Shown here in pieces: positions 17,599-27,570 of a DNA stretch of 64,000 nt (positions are counted from its first letter, which is position 1; the number at the start of each line of letters is the position of its first letter). The translations under genes were made by a program, and so were the position numbers. Source of the DNA: Roseomonas sp. KE0001 (GTDB lineage Bacteria > Pseudomonadota > Alphaproteobacteria > Acetobacterales > Acetobacteraceae); the NCBI RefSeq assembly GCF_016107285.1, contig NZ_RCVQ01000001.1, positions 620,001-684,000 of the forward strand, given 5' to 3'. The notes under the pieces are model-generated. The model saw only the letters and a list, made by a program, of their open reading frames with translations, was not told the origin of the DNA and ran no database searches.

Positions 17599-18543
17599 TC
17601 ACAGCCGGGCGTTCCGCCGCATGTTGCGCGAGAGGATGTCCAGCACCGCCATGCGGACCGCGACACCCATCTCGACCTGCTCGCCGATGACGCTGCGGGC
17701 CGGGTCGTCGGCCACCGCGCTGTCGATCTCGACGCCCCGGTTCATCGGGCCCGGATGCATGACGATGGCATCCGGCCGGGCCAGCGCGAGCTTGGCGGCA
17801 TCGAGCCCGTAGAAGCGGAAGAACTCGCGCGCCGAGGGCACCAGCCCGCCGGCCATGCGCTCCTTCTGCAGGCGCAGCATCATGACCACATCGGCGTCCC
17901 GCAGGCCGGCCTTCATGTCGTGGAACACCTCCACGCCCAGCCGCTCGGCCTCGGCGGGGATCAGGGTGGGCGGGCCGACCACCCGGACCCGGCAGTTCAT
18001 GGCGCTGAGCAGGTGGATGTTGCTGCGGGCCACGCGGCTGTGCAGCACGTCGCCGCAGATGGCGACGGTGAGGTTCTCCAGCCGGCCCTTGCGGCGGCGG
18101 ATCGTCAGCGCGTCCAGCAGCGCCTGGGTCGGGTGCTCATGCGTCCCGTCGCCGGCATTGATCACCGCCGCGTCCACCTTCTGGCTCAGCAGCGCCGGGG
18201 CGCCGGACTGGGCGTGGCGGACCACCAGCAGGTCGCAATGCATGGCGTTCAGGGTGGAGGCGGTGTCGAGCAGCGTCTCGCCCTTGTTCACGCTGCTCTG
18301 GCTGACCGACATGTTGATGACGTCGGCGCCGAGCCGCTTGCCGGCCAGCTCGAAGCTGGTCCGGGTGCGGGTGCTGTCCTCGAAGAAGAGGTTGATCAGC
18401 GTGCGGCCCTTCAGCAGGTCCCGCTGGGTCTTACCGCTGCGGTTCAGCAGGGCGTAGGATTCGGCCAGATCCAGCAGATCGGCGATATAGGGCGGCTCCA
18501 ACCCCTGAAGGGCAAGGAGGTGCCGGTGAGGGAAGGGCAGCAT
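17599..18543 (-). CDS. pyrB: Aspartate carbamoyltransferase catalytic subunit
   Basis: PyrB condenses carbamoyl phosphate with aspartate, committing carbon to pyrimidine synthesis. The 314-residue length is standard. The carbamoyl-phosphate motif STRTR is at residues 57-61 ([13 protein letters not shown]), HPTQ lies in [13 protein letters not shown], and [12 protein letters not shown] is near the C-terminus. No regulatory subunit PyrI is present; the adjacent PyrC-like protein probably forms the complex instead. Confidence 0.96.
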   Translation of the reverse strand: MLPFPHRHLLALQGLEPPYIADLLDLAESYALLNRSGKTQRDLLKGRTLINLFFEDSTRTRTSFELAGKRLGADVINMSVSQSSVNKGETLLDTASTLNAMHCDLLVVRHAQSGAPALLSQKVDAAVINAGDGTHEHPTQALLDALTIRRRKGRLENLTVAICGDVLHSRVARSNIHLLSAMNCRVRVVGPPTLIPAEAERLGVEVFHDMKAGLRDADVVMMLRLQKERMAGGLVPSAREFFRFYGLDAAKLALARPDAIVMHPGPMNRGVEIDSAVADDPARSVIGEQVEMGVAVRMAVLDILSRNMRRNARL

Positions 18544-18608
18544 CGAGGACCAGTCCGGCTAGAGGCGGGCGACCATACTGGTCCGGGCGCCGCGCCGAAA
18601 GGGGGGGG

Positions 18609-19073
18609 TCAGGGCCGGCTGGCGTCCAGCGCGGCCTGCAGCATGTAGGCGGCCGCCAGGGCATCGACCACCTTGGCACGCTTGCCGCGCGTCAGGTCGG
18701 CCTCGTCGATCAGCATCCGGTTGACCGCCGAGGAGGAAAGCCGCTCGTCCCAGAGCGCGGCCGGCAGGCCGGTGGCTTCCGAGACGGCCATGGCCCAGTC
18801 CTTGGCCGCCTGCGCCGCCGGGCCGAAGCTGCCGTCCAGCCCCAGCGGCAGGCCGACCACCAGCCCGCCGGCCCCCTCCTGCCGGGCGATCCCGGCGATC
18901 GCCGCCGCATTGGCGGCCAGCTTGCCGCGCGGCAGGGCCTGATAGGGGCTCGCCAGCATCAGCGAGACGTCGGAGAGCGCCACGCCGATGGTCCGCCGTC
19001 CGGGGTCGAGGCCGATGAGTCTCTGACCCGGGGAAAGGCCGCCGCGAAGGTCGGTCAGGTTGCTGAGGGGCAT
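18609..19073 (-). CDS. ruvX: Putative pre-16S rRNA nuclease / RuvX (YqgF) RNase H-fold protein
   Basis: The 154-residue YqgF-family protein is implicated in 16S rRNA 5'-end maturation. Motifs: GLDPGRRTIGVALSD (first acidic strand), VVGLPLGLDGS, and LWDERLSSSAVNRML with DALAAAYMLQ at the C-terminus, supplying the RNase H-like acidic residues. The ATG at 19073 is chosen because the conserved region starts 16 residues later. It is divergent from gatC across a 65-bp gap and heads the minus-strand block that includes pyrB. Confidence 0.92.
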   Translation of the reverse strand: MPLSNLTDLRGGLSPGQRLIGLDPGRRTIGVALSDVSLMLASPYQALPRGKLAANAAAIAGIARQEGAGGLVVGLPLGLDGSFGPAAQAAKDWAMAVSEATGLPAALWDERLSSSAVNRMLIDEADLTRGKRAKVVDALAAAYMLQAALDASRP

Positions 19074-19138
19074 GGCGGTGTTTATGGTCCGCCGCCATTG
19101 CCGCGCAATCAGACCTGCAACCATCCGGAAGAAAAACT

Positions 19139-19426
19139 ATGTCGCTCGACACCGCCACTGTCCGGCGCGTCGCGTCCCTGGCCCGCATCAGGGTCGAGGA
19201 CGGCGACCTGCCGCGCCTTGAAGCCGAACTGAACGGGATCCTGGGCTGGATCGAGCAGCTGCGTGCCGTGGATACCCAGGGCATTGAGCCCATGGCGGGC
19301 GGCGGCGCGCAGGCGCTGCGCATGCGGCGGGACGAGGTGACGGATGGCGGCATCCAGGGGGAGATCCTGGCCAATGCCCCCGACCGTGCCGGCGCCTTCT
19401 TCGCGGTGCCCAAGGTGGTGGAGTGA
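19139..19426 (+). CDS. gatC: Asp-tRNA(Asn)/Glu-tRNA(Gln) amidotransferase subunit C
   Basis: The 95-residue small subunit stabilises the GatCAB complex that converts Glu-tRNA(Gln), and often Asp-tRNA(Asn), to the amidated forms. It shows the family pattern [17 protein letters not shown] at the start, an amphipathic middle ([15 protein letters not shown]) and the conserved MRRDEVTDG and [18 protein letters not shown]. It is the first gene of gatCAB. Confidence 0.95.
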   Translation: MSLDTATVRRVASLARIRVEDGDLPRLEAELNGILGWIEQLRAVDTQGIEPMAGGGAQALRMRRDEVTDGGIQGEILANAPDRAGAFFAVPKVVE

Positions 19427-19431
19427 GCGGC

Positions 19432-20916
19432 ATGACCTCTGCCACGGATCTGACCCTGGCCGGCGCGCGCGGCGCGCTGGCGCGGCGCGAGATCAGCGCC
19501 GTCGAGCTGACCCGGACCTTCATCGGCGCGGTCGAGGCGCTCAATCCGCGTCTCAACGCCTACATCACCGTGACCCCGGATCTGGCGCTGCGCCAGGCCG
19601 AGGCGGCGGATGCCGCGCTCGGCCGTGGCGAGGGTCGGGCGCTGACCGGCATCCCGCTCGCCATCAAGGATCTGTTCTGCACCGCCGGCACGCGGACGAC
19701 GGCCGCCAGCCGGATCCTGGGCAACTTCGTCCCGCCCTATGAGAGCACCGTCAGCGGCAATCTGCTGCGGGATGGCGCTGTCTTCCTGGGCAAGGCCAAT
19801 CTGGACGAGTTCGCCATGGGCTCATCCAATGCCACCTCGGCCTTCGGCGGGGTCGAGAACCCCTGGAAGCGGCGGGACGCGCCGGAGGCCGTGCTGGTTC
19901 CTGGCGGCTCCTCCGGCGGCTCGGCCGCGGCGGTGGCGGCGCGTCTGGCGCTGGGCGCCACGGCGACGGACACCGGCGGTTCGATCCGCCAGCCGGCGGC
20001 CTTTTGCGGCATTGCCGGCATCAAGCCGACCTATGGCCGCTGCTCGCGCTTCGGCGTCGTGGCCTTCGCCTCCTCGCTCGACCAGGCGGGGCCGGTGGCG
20101 CGCACGGTCGAGGACTGTGCCATCCTGCTGGGCTCCATGGCGGGCTTCGATCCGAAGGATTCCACCAGCGCCGACATGCCAGTGCCGGACTTCGCCGCCG
20201 CCTGCGCGCGGGGCGTGAAGGGCCTTCGCATCGGCATTCCGCGTGAGTACCGCCTGGACGGCATGCCGGCCGAGATCGAGGCGCTGTGGCGGCAGGGCAT
20301 GGATTGGCTGAAGGCCGAAGGGGCGGAGCTGGTGGACATCAGCCTGCCGCACACGCGCTATGCCCTGCCGACCTATTACATCGTGGCGCCGGCCGAGGCC
20401 TCCTCGAATCTCGCCCGCTATGACGGGGTGCGTTTCGGCCTGCGGGAGGATGGCGAGGATCTCAGGGATCTCTACGAGCGCACCCGCGCCGCCGGCTTCG
20501 GCGACGAGGTGAAGCGCCGCATCCTGATCGGAACCTATGTGCTGAGCGCCGGCTATTACGACGCCTATTACGTCAAGGCGCAGCAGGTCCGCACCTTGAT
20601 CAAGCGCGATTTCGACCAGGCCTGGGAGCGGGTGGACGCCATCCTGACCCCCGCCACCCCCTCCGCCGCCTTCGGGCGGGACGACAAGCAGGACGATCCT
20701 GTGGCGATGTATCTGAATGACGTCTTCACCGTGACGGCGAATCTCGCCGGCATTCCGGGCCTCTCCGTCCCGGCGGGGCTGGATGCGAAAGGCCTGCCGC
20801 TGGGGCTGCAGGTGCTGGGCAGGCCCTTCGATGAGGAGACTGTCTTCGCCGTCGGCGCCGCGCTGGAGCGTGCCGCCGGCTTCGATGCGGTCCCGGCGGT
20901 GAGGGCTGGCGCATGA
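19432..20916 (+). CDS. gatA: Asp-tRNA(Asn)/Glu-tRNA(Gln) amidotransferase subunit A
   Basis: GatA is the amidase subunit that releases ammonia from glutamine. The 494-residue protein has the amidase-signature Ser-cisSer-Lys triad: the lysine in [10 protein letters not shown] and the serines in [14 protein letters not shown] and [15 protein letters not shown]. The C-terminus has the usual [16 protein letters not shown]. The ATG at 19432 is preferred; a GTG at 19423 overlapping the gatC stop would add three residues. The last bases overlap gatB (ATGA). Confidence 0.96.
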   Translation: MTSATDLTLAGARGALARREISAVELTRTFIGAVEALNPRLNAYITVTPDLALRQAEAADAALGRGEGRALTGIPLAIKDLFCTAGTRTTAASRILGNFVPPYESTVSGNLLRDGAVFLGKANLDEFAMGSSNATSAFGGVENPWKRRDAPEAVLVPGGSSGGSAAAVAARLALGATATDTGGSIRQPAAFCGIAGIKPTYGRCSRFGVVAFASSLDQAGPVARTVEDCAILLGSMAGFDPKDSTSADMPVPDFAAACARGVKGLRIGIPREYRLDGMPAEIEALWRQGMDWLKAEGAELVDISLPHTRYALPTYYIVAPAEASSNLARYDGVRFGLREDGEDLRDLYERTRAAGFGDEVKRRILIGTYVLSAGYYDAYYVKAQQVRTLIKRDFDQAWERVDAILTPATPSAAFGRDDKQDDPVAMYLNDVFTVTANLAGIPGLSVPAGLDAKGLPLGLQVLGRPFDEETVFAVGAALERAAGFDAVPAVRAGA

Positions 20917-22364
20917 GCTACACGCTGGAGGGCGCGAGCGGCGCCTGGGAGGTCGTCATCGGGCTGGAGGTGCATGCCCAGGTGACCTCGCAGGCCAAGC
21001 TGTTCAGCGGCGCGGCCACGGAGTTCGGTGCCGAGCCGAACAGTCAGGTGAGCTTCATCGATGCCGGCTTCCCGGGCATGCTGCCGGTGATCAACCGCGA
21101 GTGCGTCGCCCAGGCGGTGCGCACCGGCCTCGGGCTGAACGCGCAGATCAACCTCTGGTCCCGCTTCGACCGGAAGAACTACTTCTATGCCGATCTGCCG
21201 CAGGGCTATCAGATCAGCCAGTACCAGTATCCGGTGGTGGGGCAGGGCGTCATCGAGATCCAGCTCGGGGATGGCAGCACCAAGCAGATCGGCATCACGC
21301 GCCTGCATCTGGAGCAGGATGCCGGCAAGTCCCTGCATGACCAGCATCCGAGCAAGAGCTTCATCGACCTCAACCGCTCCGGCGTGGCGCTGATGGAGAT
21401 CGTCTCGGAGCCCGACATGCGCTCCCCGGAAGAGGCGGGCGCCTATCTGACGAAGCTGCGGCAGATCCTGCGCTACCTCGGCACCTGCGACGGCAATATG
21501 GAGCAGGGCTCGCTGCGCGCCGATGTCAATGTCTCGGTCCGCCGGCCGGGCGAGGGGTTCCGCACCCGCTGCGAGGTGAAGAACGTCAACTCCATCCGCT
21601 TCGTCATGCAGGCGGTGGAAGCCGAGGCGCGGCGCCAGATCGAGGTCTGGGAGGATGGCGGCGAGGTGGTGCAGGAGACGCGCCTCTTCGACACGCAGCG
21701 CGGCGTGACGCGATCGATGCGCTCCAAGGAGGACGCGCATGACTACCGCTACTTCCCCGACCCCGACCTGCCGCCGCTGGTTCTGGAGCAGGCCTGGGTG
21801 GACGGGCTGAAGGCCGCCCTGCCGGAGCTGCCGGACGCCCGGCGCGCCCGCTATGTCGGCGACTTCGGCCTGACGCCCTATGACGCCCATGTCCTGACGC
21901 TGGAGAAGGAAACGGCGGCCTTCTACGAAGCCGTGGCGAAGGGCCGCGATCCGAAGATGGCGGCCAACTGGATCACCGGCGATTTCTTCGCCGGGCTGAA
22001 CCGCACCGGCCACGGTATCGGCGATTCGCCCGTCAGCGCCGAGAATCTCGGCGGTTTGCTCGACCTGATCAAGGACGGCACCTTGTCCGGCAAGCTGGCC
22101 AAGGAGGTGCTGGAGGCGATGTTCGAAACCGGCAAGCCGCCGGCCGTCCTGGTCGAGGAGCGGGGCCTGAAGCAGGTGACCGATACCGGGGCCATCGAGG
22201 CGGTGATCGAGCAGGTCATGGCGGCCAACGCCGGAAAGGTCGAGGAATACCGCTCCGGCAAGGACAAGCTCTTCGGATTCTTCGTCGGTCAGACCATGAA
22301 GGCCATGCAGGGCAAGGGAAACCCGGCGCTGGTCAACGAGCTGCTGAAGAAGAAGCTGGGCTGA
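20913..22364 (+). CDS. gatB: Asp-tRNA(Asn)/Glu-tRNA(Gln) amidotransferase subunit B
   Basis: GatB phosphorylates and amidates the mischarged tRNA in its kinase domain. The 483-residue protein contains [30 protein letters not shown], the LHLEQDAGK segment and the [14 protein letters not shown] motif. The C-terminal tail domain ends [20 protein letters not shown] followed by KKKLG. It follows gatA with a four-base overlap and is followed by a strong hairpin. Confidence 0.97.
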   Translation: MSYTLEGASGAWEVVIGLEVHAQVTSQAKLFSGAATEFGAEPNSQVSFIDAGFPGMLPVINRECVAQAVRTGLGLNAQINLWSRFDRKNYFYADLPQGYQISQYQYPVVGQGVIEIQLGDGSTKQIGITRLHLEQDAGKSLHDQHPSKSFIDLNRSGVALMEIVSEPDMRSPEEAGAYLTKLRQILRYLGTCDGNMEQGSLRADVNVSVRRPGEGFRTRCEVKNVNSIRFVMQAVEAEARRQIEVWEDGGEVVQETRLFDTQRGVTRSMRSKEDAHDYRYFPDPDLPPLVLEQAWVDGLKAALPELPDARRARYVGDFGLTPYDAHVLTLEKETAAFYEAVAKGRDPKMAANWITGDFFAGLNRTGHGIGDSPVSAENLGGLLDLIKDGTLSGKLAKEVLEAMFETGKPPAVLVEERGLKQVTDTGAIEAVIEQVMAANAGKVEEYRSGKDKLFGFFVGQTMKAMQGKGNPALVNELLKKKLG

Positions 22365-22373
22365 GGCGCGCCC

Positions 22374-22402
22374 GGCCCGGCCGCCATCACGGCGGCCGGG
22401 CC
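22374..22402 (+). terminator. Hairpin terminator of gatCAB
   Basis: A perfect 12-bp stem (GGCCCGGCCGCC with its complement) encloses a five-base loop 9 bp after the gatB stop. There is no T-run. Confidence 0.6.
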
Positions 22403-22469
22403 ATGGGGCGAGCGGGACCGTGCGGCCTTCGACAGGCCAGGCAGCGGGGATGAAGTGCGGGGAGAGAAG

Positions 22470-22562
22470 TGGCGGAGGGGATGGGATTCGAACCCACGAG
22501 ACGGGTTATCCCCGTCTAACGGTTTAGCAAACCGCCGCCTTCGGCCACTCGGCCACCCCTCC
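22470..22562 (-). tRNA. tRNA-Ser (anticodon GCU)
   Basis: The minus-strand sequence folds as a type II tRNA: 7-bp acceptor (GGAGGGG/CCCCTCC), discriminator G, encoded CCA at the 3' end (22470-22472), T-arm GGGTTCGAATCCC, long variable arm, and anticodon loop with GCT at 22526-22528. It reads AGC/AGU serine codons. It lies convergent to gatB. Confidence 0.96.
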
Positions 22563-22748
22563 GCAGGGGCTTTCGCTACACGGCGTATGCGAGGCCGCTT
22601 CTAGCGGTTCGGCGAGGGGCCGTCAAATCACCGTGGTGGCCCGGATCCTGTGACCTGAACGCGGTTTGCACGCGGGCGGGTGTCGCTTGGCGGGGAGCAA
22701 CCAGACGGGGGCTGTGCCGTTGACGACAGACAGCATCAGAGGGCCAGC

Positions 22749-23849
22749 ATGGACCAGTTCGGCCCATCCGCCGACGTGCTCACCTGTGCCGCGGAAGCGG
22801 CGCAGAGCGCCAGGGGCCTGGGAGAAGCTTTGGATCATCCCGGGGCCGATCCGCGACCCCTCATCGACATCCTGCAGCGGAACGGCCTTCTGGTCGCGGC
22901 GCTGCCTGCCCTGGAGGGCGGGCTCGACCTTGGCCTGGTGCCGCAGAGGAACAGCCTGCTGGCCGAGGTCCTGATGACGATCGGGCGCGGAAGCCTGCCG
23001 ATGGGAAGGCTTTTCGAAGGCCACGTCAACGCCCTGGATCTGATCCATCGTTTTGGTGACGGGGAGCAGATGCGGCGGGCATCGGCCGATGTGCGCGAGG
23101 GGTGCCTCTTCGGTGTCTGGGCGACCGATGATCCCTCCCGGCCCTTGCGCATGACGGCGGAAGGGCGCCTGGAGGGGCGCAAGATCCTGGCCTCCGGCGC
23201 CGGGCGGCTCCTGCGTCCGCTGGTCACCGCGACGACGGAGGAGGGGGTCCGGCTGATCGCGCCCCGTCTGCGGCCGGGAGAGCGGAGCGAGGTCCGCAGC
23301 TGGACAGCGTCGGGGATGCAGGTCTCCGCCACGGGCTCAGTGGACTTCACCGGCATGATGACGCGGGAGGCCGACCGGATCGGCCCACCCGGCTGCTATC
23401 AGAAGGAGCCCTACTTCACCGGCGGAGCGTGGCGCTTCCTAGCGGTCCAGTGCGGCGGCGTGGAGGAACTGGTGCAGCTGATGCGGCACCATCTCCGCCG
23501 TCTGGATCGCGACGGCGACCCGCACCAGCGCCGCCGCCTGGGAGAATGCATGGTGGCTGCGGAGACGGCGCGGCTATGGGTGAGGAAGGCCGCGCTGGTC
23601 TATGGCTCGGCCGAGGAGGAGACGGTGCTGGCCTATGTGCAGCTGTCGCGCCACGCGGTGGAACGAGCGGCGCTGGATGTGCTCGAACGCGTTCAGCGGT
23701 CCATCGGCCTGCAGGCCTTCCTGCGCCCGAGCCCGGTGGAACGGGTGGCGCGCGATCTCGCCACCTATCTCCGGCAGCCCGGTCCGGACCGGGCCCTCGA
23801 CAACGCCGCCGCCCTGGCCTTCGCCGCGGAGCAGGCCGGATGGCCGTGA
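22749..23849 (+). CDS. Acyl-CoA dehydrogenase-like protein
   Basis: The 366-residue protein has the three-part layout of acyl-CoA dehydrogenases: a helical N-terminal domain (LIDILQRNGLLVAALPALEG, residues about 37-56), a beta middle domain (CLFGVWATDD, LRMTAEGRLEGRKILASGAG), and a C-terminal helical bundle ending RVQRSIGLQAFLRPSPVERV and RDLATYLRQP. The usual catalytic glutamate could not be placed with certainty. ATG 22749 is used; in-frame codons upstream extend only into leader sequence. The stop overlaps the deacetylase gene by 10 bases, so the two are coupled. The substrate is unknown; it may act on a carrier-bound or activated acyl group. Confidence 0.78.
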   Translation: MDQFGPSADVLTCAAEAAQSARGLGEALDHPGADPRPLIDILQRNGLLVAALPALEGGLDLGLVPQRNSLLAEVLMTIGRGSLPMGRLFEGHVNALDLIHRFGDGEQMRRASADVREGCLFGVWATDDPSRPLRMTAEGRLEGRKILASGAGRLLRPLVTATTEEGVRLIAPRLRPGERSEVRSWTASGMQVSATGSVDFTGMMTREADRIGPPGCYQKEPYFTGGAWRFLAVQCGGVEELVQLMRHHLRRLDRDGDPHQRRRLGECMVAAETARLWVRKAALVYGSAEEETVLAYVQLSRHAVERAALDVLERVQRSIGLQAFLRPSPVERVARDLATYLRQPGPDRALDNAAALAFAAEQAGWP

Positions 23850-24613
23850 AGCTCACCGCCACGGCCTTTCTCGAGCAGGCCGACGCAGCGCCGTTCGCAG
23901 GTCTTCCGGACATCGTCGGGGAGGGCGGGGTGGTCGTCCTGGCCCCGCATCCGGATGACGAGAGCCTTGGATGCGGCGGCCTTCTGGCCGAAGCCGCAGC
24001 CGCCGGTCGCGGTCTGCGGGTGATCTTCATCAGTGACGGGGGCGCCTCCCATCCCACGGAGGGGGCGGAGGATCGGGCGGCGCTGTCCCGGATCCGCCAG
24101 GCCGAAGCCCTCGAGGCGCTGGCCTGCCTCGGCGTACCGGCGTCGGATGCGGTGTTCCTCGGCCTCCCCGACGCCGCCGTGCCGGAGGCCGGCGCGGCAT
24201 TCGACGCTGCGGTCAGTGCCGTCCGCGATGCGCTCCGATCCACCTCTGCCAGCGCCCTGTTGACCACCTGGGAGCATGATCCGCATTGCGATCACCACGC
24301 GGCCTGGGCCATGGCCCGGGCGGCCCTGACGGCAAGGCCGCCGGGAGCGCCGCCCTGCCGCCTCGTGCAGTACTCCGTCTGGGGTCATACCCTGCCGCCG
24401 GATCACGCCCTGCCGGGCCCGGCGCCGCAGGCCCGACGCCTGGATGTCCGGCGCCACCTTGCGGCCAAGGCGCGCGCGCTGGCCTGTCACCGTTCGCAGT
24501 TCGGGCAGGTCGCTTCGCTCGCAGCGGGCGGATTCCAGGTGGATGCCGCGCTTCTGGATCGCTGCATGCGGGATTTCGAGCTGTTTCTTCTCCAGGAAGG
24601 GGACCTGACGTGA
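23840..24613 (+). CDS. PIG-L family deacetylase
   Basis: The 257-residue zinc-dependent N-deacetylase is of the LmbE/MshB type. The metal motif is PHPDDE (36-41), with the third ligand in HCDH (149-152, within WEHDPHCDHHAAW). This family removes acetyl from amino-sugar conjugates. The gene overlaps its upstream dehydrogenase neighbour and its downstream methyltransferase neighbour (GTGA), so the three are one translation unit. The substrate is not known. Confidence 0.87.
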   Translation: MAVKLTATAFLEQADAAPFAGLPDIVGEGGVVVLAPHPDDESLGCGGLLAEAAAAGRGLRVIFISDGGASHPTEGAEDRAALSRIRQAEALEALACLGVPASDAVFLGLPDAAVPEAGAAFDAAVSAVRDALRSTSASALLTTWEHDPHCDHHAAWAMARAALTARPPGAPPCRLVQYSVWGHTLPPDHALPGPAPQARRLDVRRHLAAKARALACHRSQFGQVASLAAGGFQVDAALLDRCMRDFELFLLQEGDLT

Positions 24614-25200
24614 CCGGACGCCCGATGACCTCCCTCTCCGCCGCGTACTTCGAGGCGCTCTACGCCGCCGACCCCGATCCGTGGAAGTTCCTCACCAGCG
24701 ACTATGAGGCCGCGAAATATGCCACGACTCTCGAGGCCCTGCGCGAGGAGCCTTATGAGCACGGGCTCGAGGTCGGCTGCTCGATCGGCGTACTGACCGG
24801 GATGCTGGTGCCGCATTGCCGCAGGCTGACCGCCGTGGACAGTTCGGCGCGGGCGGTGGCGGCGGCGCGGCGGCATTGCGGTCTGGTGCCCAGCCTGTCG
24901 ATCCAGCGGCGCGAGGTGCCAGGGCAATGGCCGAACGGCCGCTACGACCTGATCCTGCTCTCCGAGGTGGTGTACTACTGGGATGAGCGCGACCTCGCCC
25001 AGGTGGCGTCGCTGGTCCGGCGGGATCTGATGCCGGGGGGCGATGTCCTCCTGGTCCACTGGATCGGCAACACCGATTATCCGCTCTCGGGCGACGCGGC
25101 GGTGGAAGCCTTCATCCAGCATGCCGCCGGCGTGCTCCAGCCGGTGCGGCAGGACCGGTATCCGGAGTACCGGCTCGATCTGTTGCGGCGTGAGGCCTGA
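24610..25200 (+). CDS. SAM-dependent methyltransferase, NodS-like
   Basis: The 196-residue class I methyltransferase begins FEALYAADPDPWKFLTSDYE, a start typical of NodS-like N-methyltransferases. The SAM-binding loop is LEVGCSIGVLTGML and the acidic ribose-binding position is in LTAVDSS; LILLSEVVYYW is the post-I catalytic strand. GTG 24610 overlaps the deacetylase stop; an ATG at 24625 is an alternative. NodS methylates a deacetylated glucosamine nitrogen. That order of reactions (deacetylation, then N-methylation) fits the gene order here, but this is inference. Confidence 0.85.
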   Translation: MTGRPMTSLSAAYFEALYAADPDPWKFLTSDYEAAKYATTLEALREEPYEHGLEVGCSIGVLTGMLVPHCRRLTAVDSSARAVAAARRHCGLVPSLSIQRREVPGQWPNGRYDLILLSEVVYYWDERDLAQVASLVRRDLMPGGDVLLVHWIGNTDYPLSGDAAVEAFIQHAAGVLQPVRQDRYPEYRLDLLRREA

Positions 25201-25212
25201 GCGGACCGCCCG

Positions 25213-25977
25213 TCAATCCTGCCAACGGAGCGGCTGGGGGTAGCGGGCGAAGAGGAAGGTCAGCCCCTCGGCGGGGGCATTCTGCCCGGCCTTGCGGCGG
25301 TCGCGCCCATCGAGCAGTTCGCGGGGCCAGGAGAGGGGGCGGCGACCCAGCCCGACCTGGGCCAGCGTGCCGACCATGTTGCGCACCTGATGATGCAGGA
25401 AGCTGCGGGCCTCGGTCAGGACATGGATCTCCTCGCCCTGCCGCCGCACCTCCAGCCGGTCCAGCGTGCGCATGGCATCCTTCGCCTGGCAGGCGGCGGC
25501 GCGGAAGGCCGAGAAATCATGCCGCCCGAGCAACCCCTGCGCCGCCGCGTGCATGGCTTCGGCATCGAGCGGCGTCTGAACGTGCCAGACGCGCCCGGCC
25601 ATGAGCGCCGGCCGGGCGCGGCGGTTGAGGATGCGGTAGCGGTAGCCCCGTCCGATGCAGGAGAACCGCGCCGACCAGTCCGGCGGCGCCAGGGCGGCGG
25701 CAAGGACGGAGACCGGATGCGGGCGGCTGTGGAAGTTCAGCGCGTCCCGGAGCCGGTCGGGGTGCAGCTCAAGGGCGATGTCGATCTGCACCACCTGCCC
25801 CTCGGCATGGACGCCCGCATCGGTCCGCCCCGAGGCCATGGTGGCGGCGGGCCGGCCAGCATTGAGCGGGGCGGCGGCCTCCTCCAGCACCTGCTGCACC
25901 GAGAGGCCACTGGCCTGCCGCTGCCAGCCCACGAAGGGTGTGCCGTCATACTCGACCAGCAAGGCATAGCGCGGCAT
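25213..25977 (-). CDS. truA: tRNA pseudouridine(38-40) synthase
   Basis: TruA makes pseudouridine at positions 38-40 of tRNA anticodon stems. The 254-residue protein has the catalytic aspartate Asp53 in SGRTDAGVHAEGQ, LVEYDGTPFVGWQRQ near the start, and the conserved FLHHQVRNMVGTL and EGLTF segments. The ATG at 25977 begins MPRYALLVEYDG, the family N-terminus, so the longer open frame is not used. It is four bases downstream of fmt. Confidence 0.96.
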   Translation of the reverse strand: MPRYALLVEYDGTPFVGWQRQASGLSVQQVLEEAAAPLNAGRPAATMASGRTDAGVHAEGQVVQIDIALELHPDRLRDALNFHSRPHPVSVLAAALAPPDWSARFSCIGRGYRYRILNRRARPALMAGRVWHVQTPLDAEAMHAAAQGLLGRHDFSAFRAAACQAKDAMRTLDRLEVRRQGEEIHVLTEARSFLHHQVRNMVGTLAQVGLGRRPLSWPRELLDGRDRRKAGQNAPAEGLTFLFARYPQPLRWQD

Positions 25978-25981
25978 GGGC

Positions 25982-26902
25982 TCAGTCCAGCACAGTTCCG
26001 CGCGGGAGGGGATAACCGCGCAGGAACGGCTCCGCGTCGAGAGCGCCACGGCCCGGCCGCTGCAGGCGGAGCAGGCGGAGCGCACCCTCGCCGCAGGCGA
26101 TGCGCGGCGCCTCGTCAAGCACGGTGCCCGGGGGGGGCGCGCTCCCCAGAGGTTCGGCTCTGGCTTCCAGCACCCGGATCGGCTGGCCCTCATGCTGGAA
26201 GAAGGTGCCGGGCCAGGGATTGAGGGCGCGGACGCGGCGTTCCAGGGCGGTCGCCTCGCCCTCCCAGGACAGGCGGCCATCCTGCTTGCCGAGCTTGGGC
26301 GCGTAGGTGACGCCTTCCTCGGGCTGCGGACGGGCAGGGGGATTCCCGGCAAGGGCCTGCAGGATGAGGCGGGCGCCCATCTCCGCCAGGGCGTCGTGCA
26401 GGGCGGGCGTGGTGATGTCCGGCCCGAGGGGAAGCCGGCCCTCGAGAAGCATCGGCCCCGTGTCGAGGCCCTCCTCCATGCGCATGATGGTCACGCCGCT
26501 CTCGGCGTCGCCGGCCAGGATGGCGGACTGGATGGGGCTCGCGCCACGCCAGCGCGGCAGCAGCGAGGCATGGATGTTGAGGCAGCCGCGCGCCGGCGCA
26601 TCCAGCATGGGTTTCGGCAGGATCAGCCCATAGGCGGCGACGACCGCGGCATCCAGCGCCAGGGCGGCGAAGGCCTCGTGCTCCTCCGTGGCGTGCCGCA
26701 GCCGGGAGGGGTGCCGCACGGAAAGGCCAAGCCGCAGGGCCTCCCGATGGACCGGGCAGGGCAGCTCGCGCTGGCCGCGCCCGGCCGGCCGGGGCGGCTG
26801 GGTATAGACGGCGAGGATCTCATGGCCCGCGGCATGCAGGGCGCGCAGGGCCGGCACCGCGAAGTCCGGGCTGCCCATGAAGGCCAGGCGGAGCGGCCTC
26901 AT
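25982..26902 (-). CDS. fmt: Methionyl-tRNA formyltransferase
   Basis: Fmt formylates initiator Met-tRNA. The 306-residue protein begins [15 protein letters not shown] and carries the formyl-transfer motif [17 protein letters not shown] with the conserved Asn/His, and [17 protein letters not shown] with the catalytic aspartate. The C-terminal OB-like domain ends in the variable tail. It overlaps def by four bases, the common def-fmt arrangement. Confidence 0.96.
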   Translation of the reverse strand: MRPLRLAFMGSPDFAVPALRALHAAGHEILAVYTQPPRPAGRGQRELPCPVHREALRLGLSVRHPSRLRHATEEHEAFAALALDAAVVAAYGLILPKPMLDAPARGCLNIHASLLPRWRGASPIQSAILAGDAESGVTIMRMEEGLDTGPMLLEGRLPLGPDITTPALHDALAEMGARLILQALAGNPPARPQPEEGVTYAPKLGKQDGRLSWEGEATALERRVRALNPWPGTFFQHEGQPIRVLEARAEPLGSAPPPGTVLDEAPRIACGEGALRLLRLQRPGRGALDAEPFLRGYPLPRGTVLD

Positions 26903-27429
26903 GAGTCGCGCGCCCTGGCCTTCAGCTCCTTCGCCAGCTTGCGCAGCATCATGTTGCGCTTCAGCGCCGAGAGGTGATCGACGAAGAGGACGCCATCGAG
27001 ATGGTCCAGCTCATGCTGGATGCAGGTGGCGAGCAGCCCGTCCGCGGTGATCTCCCGCTTGCCGCCCTCCAGATCCAGCCAGCGCAGCTTGACCTTGGCG
27101 GGCCGGGTGACGTCGGCATACTGGCCCGGGAGCGAGAGGCAGCCCTCCTCCCGCGTCGCCAGTTCCTCGCTGGCGGCGACGATCTCCGGATTGACCAGCA
27201 CCATCGGGTCCGGTTTCTCATCCGGTTGAAGGTCAATGACGACGAGGCGCAGGAGATCTCCGACCTGCGGCGCGGCGAGGCCGATGCCGGGGGCCTTATA
27301 CATCGTCGCCAGCATGCGGGGCGCCAGGGCGCGCACGGCATCGGCATCCTGGGGGCCGACGGCGCGGCACTTGGTCCTCAGCCTGGTGTCGGGAACCAGC
27401 AGGATCGGCAGGAGATCGGTTTCGGGCAT
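26899..27429 (-). CDS. def: Peptide deformylase
   Basis: Def removes the formyl group from nascent proteins. All three motifs are present in the 176 residues: GIGLAAPQ (48-55), EGCLS (95-99, metal-ligand cysteine) and HELDH (139-143). It is first in the def-fmt-truA operon and divergent from the small heat-shock gene. Confidence 0.96.
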   Translation of the reverse strand: MPETDLLPILLVPDTRLRTKCRAVGPQDADAVRALAPRMLATMYKAPGIGLAAPQVGDLLRLVVIDLQPDEKPDPMVLVNPEIVAASEELATREEGCLSLPGQYADVTRPAKVKLRWLDLEGGKREITADGLLATCIQHELDHLDGVLFVDHLSALKRNMMLRKLAKELKARARDS

Positions 27430-27474
27430 GGGGAGGCTGCTGTAGCGGGGGCCGGTCCGGTGTTCAACCATTGC

Positions 27475-27507
27475 CCCTTGCATATGGCCCCGCTTTGCCC
27501 AAATTAT
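27475..27507 (+). promoter_or_regulatory. Candidate heat-shock (RpoH) promoter of the hsp20 gene
   Basis: CCCTTG at 27475-27480 and CCCAAATTAT at 27498-27507 are 17 bp apart, resembling the CTTG and CCCAT-T elements recognised by sigma-32. It lies 64 bp upstream of the hsp20 ATG. Confidence 0.42.
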
Positions 27508-27570
27508 CGGCAGAAGCCGGGATGCTTCGGGTTCCGGCGAATGCTCGCTCAGCTTGAGGGGTTTTCCGCC

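Noticed and set aside
22680-22748. Earlier start for the acyl-CoA dehydrogenase-like gene
   Set aside because: The extra 23 residues are Gly/Gln/Ser-rich, with no family similarity, and the ATG at 22749 gives a normal N-terminal domain.
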